From positions 15,221,501 to 15,285,500 of the forward strand of contig NC_092191.1 in NCBI RefSeq assembly GCF_043641665.1: DNA of 64,000 bases, written 5' to 3'. Shown here one piece after another: positions 27,025 through 40,600 of this stretch. The position numbers and the translations under genes were made by a program. Source of the stretch: Enoplosus armatus. Lineage: Eukaryota > Chordata > Actinopteri > Centrarchiformes > Enoplosidae. Each line of letters starts with the position of its first letter. Within the stretch, counting starts at the first letter, position 1. The notes below the pieces were generated by a model, which was not told the origin of the DNA, searched no databases, and saw only the letters and a list, made by a program, of their open reading frames with translations.

Positions 27025-27427
27025 GCACAACAGAGCACTACAGGAATTCCTTTCATTCCTTTCATTCCTTTCATTCCTTTCATTCCTGCCAGTGGCCATC
27101 ACACTGTTTAACACCTCCCTCTGAATGTCTGACACTAAACAGAGTCATATAGTACTACCTCATTATTTATTCTTTATTCTCTATTTATATTCAGCAGTGC
27201 AATACGTATATATATACATACATATGCATTGTTATTGTATACATTTTTTACCTTTATTTTTCACTTAATTATTGTAAATGTGTATATCTTTTATTTTTCA
27301 TATCTCACATTTGTACATACTTCTCATTTCTAAATGTATGCTACTTTCTACTCTTGAATGGGAGCACCTGTAACTGTGTAATTTCCCCCCAGGGATCAAT
27401 AAAGTATTTCTGATTCTGATTCTGATC
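27025..27427 (+). mobile_element. Rex1/Babar-type LINE, 5'-truncated 3' end (second copy)
   Basis: It starts inside the last codons of ORF2 (TGCACAACAGAGCACTACAG corresponds to the CTTERHR region of the first copy). It runs through the shared 3' UTR (TACTACCTCATTATTTATTC) to GGGATCAATAAAGTATT and TCTGAT repeats. Unlike the first copy it is collinear. Near its 5' edge a 9-bp unit has expanded. Confidence 0.85.
27046..27087 (+). repeat. 9-bp tandem repeat inside LINE coding end
   Basis: Four full copies plus six bases of ATTCCTTTC lie where the related copy has a single unit. The repeat is therefore a local expansion after or during insertion. Confidence 0.9.
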
Positions 27428-28215
27428 TGAGAAATATACGCTATACAGAAAATGATGCATTACCCCTGTTTGGGGACCCAGCTCATAAACTCTGTATCTT
27501 TGATTGGTGATGACCGTACTGTATATGCAGCACTACCCCTCACACATGCCAAATAAGGCTTTTAGGATTTTAAACAGGGAGTTAGACCTCTCTGGGGTCA
27601 AACTAACTCAAAACATAAGTGGTGTCACCGTGTAAGATAACATGCTGTACATTTCTGTATCTGTGAATTACTTTTTGGAAAATGAAAGGAACATGAAATG
27701 TTTCCTTATTTTGGTGTAATAACAATACTTTATACTAATTTCTGTATTTAGTTACCTTCATCAAATGCCTAGCAAAGAGTGTGGCAAAGGAAAGAGGTAC
27801 CACATTGAAATTAATAATAATCTTCTACATATGAGGCGCCTTTAAGGCCAGAGGAAAAGCAAACATTTGCGTTATTATTATTTTTTTTTTCATATACAGC
27901 ATATACAATCTCAACATAACACAAGGGTTAATGGTGATGATCTAAGTGTCTTTCATGCCCTCTCACTGCCTTTTAAGAAACAGGAGAAGAAGAGAAGGAA
28001 AATGAAGAGGACAGAGAAGGAGGACAAGAAGGACCTCAGGTGTACATTATGTGCTTGAACACAAAATGAATTGTGGTCAATCTAAAAGTAAGAGTGTTTC
28101 TTAATCTTAGTGTAGTTGACATTTTGGAGGTGAATGTTTTCACACTAGCAAATTAAATATTCATGTGCACCTGAAAATATAGACAGATAGGCAGACGGGT
28201 ATAGATATACGTGAG

Positions 28216-28217
<2 letters not shown>

Positions 28218-28260
<43 letters not shown>
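28218..28260. repeat. (CA)n microsatellite
   Basis: An uninterrupted CA tract of about 21 units. Confidence 0.97.
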
Positions 28261-28262
<2 letters not shown>

Positions 28263-28666
28263 AAACAAACAATAAAAGTCAATCATTTTCTTCTGACATC
28301 CAAATTAAAACTAAGCGTCCCTGAGAGGATTGTATTACCGGAGTGGTGCGTGCTTATGACAGCTTCATCACAGTAGTATGAAATGCAGACCAGGCCAAAG
28401 GGACACTATTGTTTACCCCCAAACCATTACCAACTATTCCCTCTTATAAATCATTCCTTGCATTCTCTCAGCCTGTTTTTTTTTTTTCACTCTGTTTCTG
28501 GTGGTTTATTAATACTTGCACCCTTCACGCTCAGCTGAACGAGATGAGCCCTAGACTTCTGGCATCATCCATGCACCTTGTCATGCGGAATTGATCTTGC
28601 TTTGTTGCTTTTGGGCATCTATTGTCTGACAATGTCCACAACTATAATTGGAAGACGCCTCGTATG

Positions 28667-28970
28667 TAGGGATGCCACGGTGGGGAAGTCTTCCGGTTTC
28701 ACCGGTGGATGAACTCACGACAACAACGGTGTTACCGTTTTACAAGAAAAGATATTCATCGATGACGCTAGCTGTAAAGCATTTACTTTGATCTTTAATG
28801 TTACATCTTCCCAGTTAGCATTGGGTTTAAATACGAAATATTGCCAACTAGGCGCTTTTGCTTTTTGCTTTGGCATGAAATCTTCCGCCATGATGGTGGG
28901 CAGGTAATGTAATTGGTGTGTAATCGAATCTGCCTGAACACCGGTAACACTGACTAACGTGGCAAGCCTA
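28667..28970. mobile_element. hAT-like MITE with 8-bp flanking repeats
   Basis: The ends TAGGGATGCCACG and (reverse complement) TAGGCTTGCCACG are inverted copies with two mismatches. The flanks CTCGTATG and CATGTATG match at six of eight positions, as expected for an aged 8-bp target duplication. Ends and duplication length fit the hAT superfamily. 304 bp, non-coding. Confidence 0.6.
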
Positions 28971-31294
28971 CATGTATGTATGTACAGGATTCAGAATCTC
29001 TGTGAGTTCGATATGAGAGACTCTGCAATTATGAGCTGCCCTTTGATTAAGAGATGCACTTGCCTCACATAAATCTCTAAGCCACTGAATGTTCACATTG
29101 AGAATCAATAATATCAATATCAGCAGTCAATGCTGGCCTCGATTTCAAATTCTTGTTCCAATTCAAGGATTCTGAACTGCACAAGAACAAAAACCACCCT
29201 TTTATTTCTATGATGTGAGATTATTCAGTGAAAATTGAGATCTCATACCTCTCATAATTTATTAATTCATATATAATGCGTCAGAACACACATTCTCAAA
29301 CTCAGATGTTTTGACGTGTTCACTATACTGCAGTGTACAAGTCCCTTGAGACAGAGATACTGGGCTGGCATGATGGTGACTTTTAAAACCCATAGTTTAT
29401 TTATGTGGTCATATGTAGTTATATTGCTCAATACGTACACTATAGGTTGCTCAAGAACCTTTCTGTTTTAGGGGATTGGATACGAGCCAGTCTTTGGTTA
29501 GTTTTCTTTCTAAAACGCTTTATTTTGCTCAGGTTATTCAAGCAGGTGAGAGCTAATGTCGGCGTGATGACCGTTTAAAAGAGCTGATGAGATATTGGCG
29601 TTCTGTAAAGGCATGCATGTTGATTGGCTGCTTATTCTCGATGCCGCCCGTGACCTTTCCAGTCAATCAGAAAAGAATATGGGGAGGCCCTACATGATGC
29701 TTTGGGATGTATTGGTTGTTCTCAGCAGATGGTAAGAGCCATTTCAAATCCCGGTGGAGGCTGAGAGGCCCTACACCACCCTTTGTTCCCCCACACACTT
29801 CAGGGCTGACGCGATAAAATCAATCTTGCCGTGACAGTGCTTCCCCCAGCAGCTAGGGGCCTAAATTTATTGTTCTAAATTAGGATCTGACCCAACACCT
29901 TTCTCTCAGAGGAGACAGGAAGTAGTACAATTTGGGAAAGCAAACATCGGACACTGATGTCCGATCCCAACAATATATATTGCCGACTGATGTGGGAACT
30001 CGCCTCTTTAATCCTCAAATACAACATTAGCTTCTGCCCTATTGATGGTGTTAGAACTGGCAGATAAGAGAAGTATAATCTTATATTTAATATAGATAGA
30101 GAATATATGTAAAAAACTGTATATTATTGATGATCATGGTTACAACACATTATATAATTGGGTGTAAATACTAGTTAGCAAGCGAAAGAGAAGTTGAAAT
30201 AGTTAGCTAAAAATAATGGATAAATGGTTGAAATAACTCCAGTTAACTCTGGTTAACTGTTTAATAGTTAACTAGGCATTTGAATAAACAGTTGAAATAA
30301 TGTATGAAGTTGAAACACAGTAGTTAGAAGTAGAAAGTAATGGAGAAACAGTTGAAATAGTTAGCTATATTAAGTAATCAATAAACAGATGAAATATTGG
30401 ATAGAATTTTAAATTAGTAAATCAAAATAATTAGCTAATGATAAACAGTTGGAACAGTAAGTAATGGATAAAAGGTTGAAAAGTCCAGCTTCTGCCACTC
30501 TACTAATGCAAACTTGACCGTAGCAACCTGGGCATTGACAATTCAATTGTATTAAAGAAATACAATTTCTTCTTTTACCAGATAACAAAAGATAAAATAT
30601 TAGTGTATTTAGTGCAATTTCTCTCCTTTTATTTTGCTCATTATTATACAGCATCAGTTTCCTTGATGCACACAAGCCATACCAGAAAACTTTTATTGAA
30701 AGTGCTTTGCGGGGTGCGATTCTGTGCCTTCTTAAAATCTACCATTTGTTTGATGTTATCAATATGCTTAATGAGCTGGAAAATAACCTGCATTCAATGG
30801 CAGCGGTTGGTGTCCAGCTAATCTATTGTGGTGGTGAAAAGTCATACACAATTGCTGAATTCAAAGCGAGCTGCCGCAATCAGAGCACAACTAACCTCCT
30901 TATTAAGGACTCCAAGCTGTCATTTCATTCAAAGAAGCTTTAAAAACCTTTTGCCGACGTCTCTCAGAAAGCATCTAGGGCAAAGCTTGTGTGGAGGTTT
31001 CCTGGATCAAAGATTTACGGACATCCAAATAAAACATTGAGTTATTTTTCAAGGGCCAGATAAGGTCAACAATACTATCTCTGCATTATCCACACTATGG
31101 TAGATCCTTCTGCTGCTTGTGGAGCAGAAAAGTCACAACAGAAAAAAAGTAGATATCTGTTGGATTGTATTTGAGAACTATAATTATTCATCTCTGAAGC
31201 ACTGGCCTCTTTAAAGCCCTTTAAATAATCAGAAATGTTTCTTTTGTTTGTTTTATTATATACTGTATGTGATGCAAGATGTTTATTTTATTCA

Positions 31295-31328
31295 ATTATA
31301 TACACTGTAAACATACAGTGTATATAAT
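31295..31328. repeat. Perfect 15-bp hairpin with 4-nt loop
   Basis: ATTATATACACTGTA pairs exactly with TACAGTGTATATAAT across AACA. It may be the core of a small fold-back transposon or a cruciform-prone site. Confidence 0.9.
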
Positions 31329-33939
31329 GTTTTAATAAATAATATTAAACTAGTTATTGAATACTTGTTACTCCAGTGCAATCATTACACATCATTAGTC
31401 ATTAAGTAATGATCCTGACTGTGTGCTATTATACAGACTTACCGAGATTTGCAGTATTATATATATGTGTGATTGTTGCTGCTCCACCCATCTAATTTTT
31501 TACCATGCTGACTTCCTTTACACAAGAGTTAATTTGTCCACTACAGGTTGATGTACCTGCTGTGAAAACCGGCAACATTTCATTTCTTCAATAATGTGAT
31601 ACTTAATGGATCTCTGTGGGGGGAAATCGTGTATTTGCTTCCCTCGTCACCATAAGGTCAGATCTCAGGGTCGACTTTAGAGCAGCAGCCCTGAAGCTGG
31701 AAGAGCTTTAATGTCCTGCTCAAAGACACGGAGGTACAACAAAAGGACCTTAAATTTGGATTTTTTTAGTTAAAAGGCAGTCACTAAATTCACCTTGCTG
31801 CTGGAGATGTCCTTATCTTCACCACTATCGCCTCACCTTTTATCATTTCAGTGTCAAATACTTTTTGATCTAAATAGGATCTGAAGTCCAATTCTTTTTT
31901 GTCATATCAAATACAGTGAGTCATAGTAGGGTAGGCTTTGCAGTTGTTTGGCTTTCAGCAACACTTTAATGCAAGTGTTAACCCCCATTTTACTTTAACT
32001 GTTTTACAGCCACAAAACAGCATTTTGCGGTTTACGTTAAAACTATTTCTGCATGCAAATACTGTCCTATTTTTATATATTCTGAAATGTTTTTCCTCTT
32101 ACATTTTTTCCACATTAGCTTTATTGAAAATGTCAATTAACAGGGTTGTGACAGCATCAAAATTATGCTAGTGTCTCTGACCCCATCAAGGCCCTCCCAG
32201 GTTCACCATAACTTCCTCCCAAGCCCCCACATAAAACAATATGCTACCAAAGATGCAACCAAAGATACATTTAAATCACCCATTTATCATCTAACATTTA
32301 GATTAAAGAAATGAAAAGAAAGAAGACTCCTTTTGTACTTCAGTAGGTTGCTAGTTCATAATTCAGTTAACTTCAGGCAAAAGTCCAACATGGATCAGCA
32401 TTCAAGTGCTCCATTTATTTTCTCATTGAAAAACTGATGGATGATTAATTTTACAAAAAAAGAATAGCATTATTCTCTTGTGTCTGCCTCACATGGCAGG
32501 CAGGAGTTCTGTGAACCTGGACGGCAGAGGTCCATATATAACTGTTGTTTTCAGGTGCATATATGCTTCACTGGCCTCCCCACACCTGTGCATTAGTATC
32601 ATCACTCTGGCATATCATTCAATCTGGACTCCCTGTAGGTCTAATTAAGCCGATAACTCCAAACCCTCTCTGTGTGTTCTCCTTCATTCAGGTGTAGTCT
32701 GCAGTCTGGCAGGTTTTCTAGCTCTGCAGCTCCAGTTTGTGAAGTGGAGTAAAGAGTGGAAAGGGAAGAAATGCATCAGAGAGATGACAAAGCAAGGTAA
32801 AACCCTGAGGGCCAGGTAGTAGACACTTGTTATGATACATGTCAGTGATATCAGACACCCAGCCCCACCCCTGCACACTGGTGTTTCCACAGTGGCAGCA
32901 TGGCAGGGTGCTGGAGAATGTGAGCCCTGCCTGTCCGTTGAATACTCCCTGCTCTGTTCCACAGATGACCAGCGCAGCATAAGGAAAAACCCCACCAGGA
33001 GGTCAGACAGTAAGAGTAGCGTTAGACACTCCCCTCCGCCTTACAGCATCAGTGCCACTGCCCTTGACGTCTGAAACATGTATTAGATTAAAATATGCTT
33101 CAGCACTTATTGGTAAGACAATCACTCTGCCTCTCCCAGTTTCGATTTCTTAGTTTTCCTTTTCAGGAAACATCGACGAAATCTCAGATCACTTCACATT
33201 GACATTTCAAGGGGAGGAGACGTATCAAGGCATTGGTATGAGTGCAATAGTATGAATGGTATCCCCTGCCAACAGCGTCTCAGGCTGGATCCCAGTCCAT
33301 CAGGCCATGAAATATTCATCCACAATTCCAAAATGTCTGTCATGAATACTGTACAACACGGCCCCTCCTGAACCCTGGGACACAGTAACGGCAGCACAGT
33401 TAAATGTAGGCACATCATTGTAAGAACTAAGAAATGCTTTTTTGCCCAGACTGGATTTGTAGATGTGTTTTACCCTGTTTAGTATGCAGTGTTGTAGTAA
33501 CATGGCAGTGTGTAAGAATGGAGCCTGAAGAAAGTCTCACTGCCTCAGTATCTTGTTTCCTGATAAAGCAGAGCTGTTGCAGTCAACTGTGTGTGCAGCA
33601 ACATGTTTCTATTGCACACAGCTCTGAGTTCAAGCCAAATCCCTCGACTACCTGCCATCGGACATGGTACAGTTACCACAGGCCGCAGATATCCGCTTCC
33701 TTAGCACCCATTAGCAAGCAGCTGAGGATTTATCACTAATGTCAGGGAGGCATTAGCAGACCTAATGAAATTTCACGTTGTTCTTCAAGCAATATTATCC
33801 CTGTGACCCCACTCTTTTCACTACAGCAAGGTTTAACTGCTGAATGTCAAACAACTGGCTAAGCCTGTGGCATCAAGCTTAGTTACGTGTTGTTGTTGTT
33901 TTTTTTTTTTATCTGTGCTCATTTGGATTTGTGTTCCTC

Positions 33940-34290
33940 TCAGAATAATAGAAAATAATGACAACCCCCCCAGCTCCTTTCAGTCTGAGGTGGGCTGCAA
34001 GTTAATGACATCGGGCCATGTTGCGCTTGGCTGCGTCCCCACACATAATTATGGTCTGATTGTCACAAAAATCGCCTGCACTTGCCTCTATAGTTGCTGT
34101 AACCCCCCTCAAGATTAACGAAAAGGCAAATTATCTTTAGTGTGCTGGGGCTCCAACCATAACTGCCCTGAAATGAGTAATTAAAATTTAGCTTCATAAC
34201 GATAGGTGCAGCCTGGAAATTAATTGCCATGCCTAAAAATACAAATTCTCATTTTGCATGAGATCCGCTGCCAGAGAGAAGATGTACGGT
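33940..34290. promoter_or_regulatory. Candidate conserved non-coding (enhancer-like) block
   Basis: Non-repetitive sequence with many homeodomain-type cores, for example GTAATTAAAATTTAGC, GGAAATTAATTGCC, CACACATAATTATGG and AAATTATC. There is no coding pattern or repeat hallmark. Composition alone suggests a regulatory element; conservation was not tested. Confidence 0.3.
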
Positions 34291-35655
34291 AGTTGCATGT
34301 CATGATAGTGCACTCACTTTTATGTGTTTGTATAACATCACAGTGTTTTTAAGTGTGTGGCTGCATGACTGAGTGAGGAGAGAGGAGAGAACCTTGTTAA
34401 CATGGCCATTGACTTTATAAACTATAAACTTAAAACCATATAAAAGATATGAATAGAATATAAAATACAGGCTGTAATGTCCCCTTTGTTTCCAGTACAC
34501 TTTGTATTGTTTGCTTTGTTATATCTTCCTATAAAACATAATAATCTTCCAGTTAATGTTGTTGTCTGGAAGGTTTCCACGACTGACACAGCAGAGTCCA
34601 CAGTTTTGCCTGTGCTCAGGAACGATAAAGTTTGCTTTGTCTGAGAATAGACTTCCTCTGTGGCCATCAACACAAACAGCAAACAAAACCAAATGAAAAG
34701 CCTTTTCTGGCTCTGTGTACCTTCTGATAGAGGCTGTTCTCCTGGCGCAATGCTGACTGTGTGAGCTTTCCATTTAAAAAAAAAAAAAAAGTCAGTAGTT
34801 GTAAACCAATTCCCTGGAAGTGAGAAATTCTGCTGGATTTGCCACCACCCACGACACTAGACAGCCTTCAAACGCAGTCAGTCGGTGGTTCAGAGTGGAT
34901 ACCTGATCACATTCTGGGTTAGGGGCAACTCGAGTTCAGCCATATCAAAGAGAATCCATTACATGTGCGGCACATGGAGAGGTGGGGCGGCAAGTTGACG
35001 AGGGGGCAAGAGAGCCCAAGAAGGTAGAGGCTTTTAATAAATAAACATATATTTTTTTGGACAAGCAATTAAAACTCTGAGCAGGCTTGATATTGATTTT
35101 TTCTGTCAGTGGTTTCCAGCTCCTCAGTTGTTTCACTGTCTCTTAAACTGAGCTTCCCAGTGGAGCCACCATTCCACAGCACTGGGATGACTTGGGTGTA
35201 GTCAGGAGACACATGGAGGACTTGGCAAACTGTGAAATCAGGACACACACACACACCTTTCTTGTCCCGCCTCCCCCCTCCTGCAGACCTCTCCTGGGAC
35301 TTACCTCCAAGTTCAGGTGGTTAGTCGTCATGGTAACTGCTGAGAGTGAGGGCTATTTGCATTGTTTCTGCTTTCATCTCTAAAACCATGTCATTATCCA
35401 TACAGTACAGGTACTCGTGTTTATTTGTATGCTCCAGCCTGCCTGATTGTCAGTCTATTTGTCTGTCCGCCTGCTTGTCTGTCCGCCTCTCCCAGAATCT
35501 GCCCTCCTTCCTTTTCTGTCGGTCGATCTTTGCGCCATTCCTCCATCGCCGATTCATTTACCTCATCTGCCTCTTTATCTGGTGCACAGCTGGAGTACTA
35601 CATGTATCTGGACCCACTGTGTTCTGCACCCATTCTCCATTAATTACTAAATTAC

Positions 35656-35677
35656 CACACACACACACACACACACA
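35656..35677. repeat. (CA)n microsatellite
   Basis: Eleven CA units. Confidence 0.95.
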
Positions 35678-37127
35678 AATACAACGAGAAGCTTTTAAAT
35701 TACTTATTTACACACCTGACAGCATCCCCACAAAAAAGCCAATCCTTGTGTTGTGCCTGTATTATGTGACTGAACATTCATACTGCATGTAAAATGGGCA
35801 AGGAAACAAGCTTGATGACAATAATGTAATCTCAGTGCTGTGAGGAACACCCAGGTTTTGAGGAACACTTCTGACATCTGCTGGTCATGATGTGAACATC
35901 ACAAAATATATATTTTTTAAAAAGGCAAAATTAATGGACCAAAGCTTGATGGTGGAAGGTAGAAGCAGAAACAGCAAATGTGGTTGACTAACTCACTAAT
36001 TAATGCTCTGCAACAAAGAGATCAACTGCAATTTATCATCATAAAACATGCAAATATTGAAACACAGGTAATATTTTCATATATTTTGTTATTTACAATA
36101 TCAATTTCAAATCCAACAGTGCAATTATGCATTCAGTCGACTTACATCTGCATCAAATTGTACTCAAATAGCACTACACATGCGGAAGAGCAAGAGCACA
36201 TGCACACATGCATAATTAAAAAGCTAAACTATGCACAGTCTGCCATCCATTGACAATTTCTACTTGAGCAAAGCACATGGTGATTATGCTGGAAATCTGA
36301 ACACTAAGACTGTTTCCTGTGAGATGTCCTTCCACAGGCTCGCCGCTGCACTAATTGGAGGGGATTTATAAGCCATCAAAATGACATCTCAACATGTAGA
36401 GAAAACAGGTTGGTTTCAACATTGAAGTGCCATTATTGGATGTGCAAACATCTGTCTTTGAAAAAACTCTACCTGGAGCAAACATCTCTCTCGGGACTTA
36501 ATGTGTTATCACACAAATATGAGAGATTACGGCCTGAGAGACTTGTGTTTTAATCTGTCCATATACTGTATATACTTGAGCAAGATGAAAAGGAGAATAC
36601 ACGGAGGACTGTGAAAAAGCCCTGGAGTCCACAGTGTTTTATTGCGAGTCTGGATATATGCCAGTATTTCATGGGAGGGAGAGCAGCTGTTTGCTGAATT
36701 CACATATCCATATCCAACTGCTCCGTGTTTTGTCTACACCAATTCCCACCTCTCCACGGCATGGTTCATTTCAGAATGGTGGTGCTTTATAAAGTCATCG
36801 CCGGTGGAAAAGCCAATTTAACCTGTAAATGTTTTGCTTCAAAGAGTAGCCAACTCTCCACACATCAGGGCCTAAACAACAATCAGCAAGATTAGCTTTG
36901 AAATAGAAATAATAAGCCATTTGGTGTAAGTAGAATGTTATGTAGTGGCATTTAAGAATGGAGGAGTGAACGTTAAAAATGTATACATAGCAGCAAAAGC
37001 CGATCTTTATAACGTAGCAATATTTGGCAGTGCAATGCAGTTCAGACTCAGCACATTTTCACAAACCAGCATGATATAAAAACTCTTCAGTCTTTCTTAA
37101 ACCAATTTCTTTGGACATCATTCACCT

Positions 37128-37620
37128 TTAAAGCAGCAATAAGAGATTTTTTTGGCTGATTGTGGGCAGCAGAACAAGCTGTAAATACAACATCACCTTG
37201 TGGTTGCTGCAGCTAACGTGTTAGCACAGTGCATGTCCAGCACATACACAGCAACATTAGCATTCATTTTAAGTCGTGTTTCTGTCCTCCTGGGGAATTC
37301 AAGTCCAATATTCACTTTCATTTTAGCTCTGTTTTCGTCTCCGTCAACTCCTGAGGGAAATAACTGACTATTTAGCTGCTAAATGCTTCATTGAGTTAGC
37401 TAGTTGCTAATGTTGCCTGTCTGCTGGGTTTATCTGAGCTTTTCTTGCTGAAAACAGAGACTGACGAGAGCAGTGAGACCGCTCCAAAACAGTCGCTAGT
37501 TGTAGCTGTAGTAGTTGTAAAATCAAAACAATAAGCCTCAAGAAGGTAAAACACTCTGTAGAGCTGAGGGGGACCGCACCATCACTACCAGCAGCCCTGT
37601 CACATTACATGTAATTATAT
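37128..37620. repeat. Fish interspersed repeat (non-coding)
   Basis: Strings such as GCAGAACAAGCTGTAAATAC, CTCCTGGGGAATTCAAGTCC and CTCCAAAACAGTCGCTAGTT followed by a GGGGGACCGCACC end are, from recall, a high-copy teleost repeat. No second copy of it was identified in this window. Confidence 0.5.
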
Positions 37621-40600
37621 GATCCACTTTTTTAAAAATATATTGATTAGTTCAGCGTTTATTTTATGATGTATGATCACGTATATGAGAAGAAGACATC
37701 TCTACTTATTTTGAGAATAAAATCAGTATTTAAGGAAGATGAAGTTTCTATAGGCTAAATGAACAAACACCAACTAACTTTTTTCTATATTTATATAGAA
37801 GTGCAAATATATTCCATCCTCCCACTGAAACTGTCTCAGATTCCCCTCATATACATCCTTCAGTGAGCAGTTCATGCCACAGGAGCAGTGGACCCACGAA
37901 GGAAACTCATGGGACAGTGAGTCATAGAGTGGACGCTGCAGACAGGATGTGAAGATATGATGGGCAGTGGAGAAACATGTGCCGGCACTGAGAGCTTAAT
38001 CCGTCTTATCGATGACAGGTCAGTGTCTCCGTGGAAGCGTGCGATCGATGGCACTTGACCCCCTTAAATAGCAGAAGTGCCGACATCCCTCTCGTCTCCA
38101 CGTCTCGCCCAATCAGGATTGATTGCAGCACTACCACGCTCCTCCATGGACAAGTGACTGCCGTTAGTTCCTCATCTTTGACGATGATGATGCTTCACAT
38201 TTATCCTATAACAGCTGTCTGTTGTGCTGAGGAGTGACTGGAAAATCACTGTTTAGTATCGCACCTCTCATTCAACACCAAACGAACTATATGGGAATAT
38301 AGAACACCTGAGAGACTAAATTCCACAGCAGTAACACTGAGACAAGTACAGGTTTAGGCTCCAACATTCATTATTACTATGATCTACCATCCCAAATCTA
38401 CCATCATGTGATTCAAATTCGTCATAGTTTCATTCAAGTCAGTTTCTCTCAAACAAATTTGTTTCTCCATTTTGGTCAAAGTTGCATGTTAACAGTGGAA
38501 ATGCCAAATATAAAAGTATCAATCTTGCGATTCCACAACGCCCATCAACATGTTGACGTCTGACCACACCCACATACTAACATAGTATTTTGCAGTTCCC
38601 GCTGCAGTAGTTTTGTCATGATGACACACACACAGGCCCACAAGGTGAAAACATTATTAGCCACACGCCGTTGCGGCTGGTAAAAATGGGCTTGTTTTTC
38701 ATTCAAATAATCTTGAGGATTATAGCTAAACTGACCGATTATACGATAATGCCTTTCTTCAAATAGAGTAAATGTCATCATTTGTGACCTAGTTTGTGTG
38801 AATGTTCTGACCTGAAAGGCCAGCTGATCGTTTTCCAAACAGAGTGCAGAGGAGCATGGTGTCTTATAGTTTATATTTGTCAAATAAAGAGCACCTGTTC
38901 AGTGTCCTCACAGGGCCTCCTAACAATGTCATTGACCTTTTCTCTGACACCGACTGTATTTCAGTTCGCAGAATGCTCAAACAGCCAAAGCTGGAGCCCT
39001 GGAGATGCGGCTTGTGCGCCATGATTAACGCTCCTCGCTCCCAATCTCTGACAAGCACAAGGGCCACTCTACCCGTGTGATACACTTCTTCCCAAATTGA
39101 ATCCGCTCCTCTTTTTTTTCTTGTTTGTGATGTAATCGCACTTGCTCACAGGACACCTATCCTCTTTTCATTTCCAGCCATAAAGTATTATGTGTAAGCT
39201 GACTTCAGCAGCAGCTCCCAAAATGTGTTCGGCGGATTTGAGGTCACCACGGGTATTCATCAGCGCTGTTCCCCGCTGAGGACGTAATGATCAAAGTTTG
39301 TGTGCCACAGGCATAGCACAATTTACAGCACCCCCAAGTGCCCTTGCCCATCACTCTGCATGGCGCTAAGCTTATCATTGTTCAGACCAATTATATGACC
39401 CGGTGAGAAGAATACAATTGCCGTTCTGTACCAGTGGTTCGCCAAATAAATAAGTGCTTAATGACCCTCTCACTCCCCCTTTTCAACTTAATTAGGGGGG
39501 GAACAGATTTGCTGGATGGATGACTCTATAGCAACCGACAGTGAATCTGAAGCAGGGGACTGCCAGGCCTTCATTCGTTGTGTGTATTGGTTTGTTCTGC
39601 AGCTGCTTGATTGCTGCCCGAGCCACTTAACTATAGCTGACCACCAGCAGGCCCAGCTGTGTGGCTGCAGCCATTTGAGCATCCTGCTGCAGCACGTCTG
39701 AGAGAAACAGCCGAGACGATCGTGTAACCAATTCTGCAGGTTGCTGAACTGTGTCTCTTAGATGACATATTTATGTCTTTGTGTGTGTGTGTTATAATCA
39801 ATTTTGTCCACAACATTTTTTTCACAGTGACAACAAGGAACAAGAAATGAGGAGTCACTTCAGGCCAGTAATTCTGCATCTGGCTTATATCTGACTTCAC
39901 AGATGACACATCAGTGTGGCGCCCTTCAATAAAAACAGCAGGACGAAGAAAAACACTGTTCATAATTCATCATATTTGTTGGCAAGTGTGGCTATTCACA
40001 TTGCTAACATGTGTCATAGACAAGACAAGAACTGAATATTGCATAAATGACATTGCCTAGACACAAACATTTTAAGACAAAAGAATGACAATAAGACAAG
40101 TAAATAAATGCAGTGTCTGATGCAAAAATTGGTGGCATGGATCTTGATCGGCTAAAATGGTTCTCCTGCTTTAAAAAGCCTCCCAGCAAACGGTGTGCAC
40201 AATAATCTTCAAAGACATTCACTTTGCCTTTCATCACTCGAGGTCCTTAAAAAATCAGCAGAATAACCTCTGGCCCTCATACATCTGCACAACCCATGTA
40301 AATGTCATGTGCAACACAGCAGAGGACACAATTCAACAGCATCTGAGAATAAATAGAACAGGATTAGGGTGCTTAAAGTGGAGGTGGTGTCCTCTCATTC
40401 TTTGTGCCAGGCAATTACAATTTTATTCAGTGACAGCCGGTTTGACGGACTTCATTGTGTTAAAGGCTTCTGTATGACTGAGAGCATTGTGTGGCTTGTA
40501 TTGAAGTACATGCACTTTGACATTATTACCTTTTTTCATCATGGCGCATTGATGCAAACTATAAGTGGTTGTGTTTGCAAAGATGTTAGTCATATTATCT

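Larger units (their letters stand above)
28971..37127. other. Intergenic, no gene seen
   Basis: Only short ORFs without recognisable domains. It contains a 15-bp hairpin at 31295-31328, a CA tract at 35656-35677 and a TAAT-rich candidate regulatory block at 33940-34290. Confidence 0.55.

Noticed and set aside
35346..35792. 148-codon plus-strand ORF
   Set aside because: Its sequence comes from CTGTCTGTC-like low-complexity DNA and a CA tract; it has no domain and no splice context.
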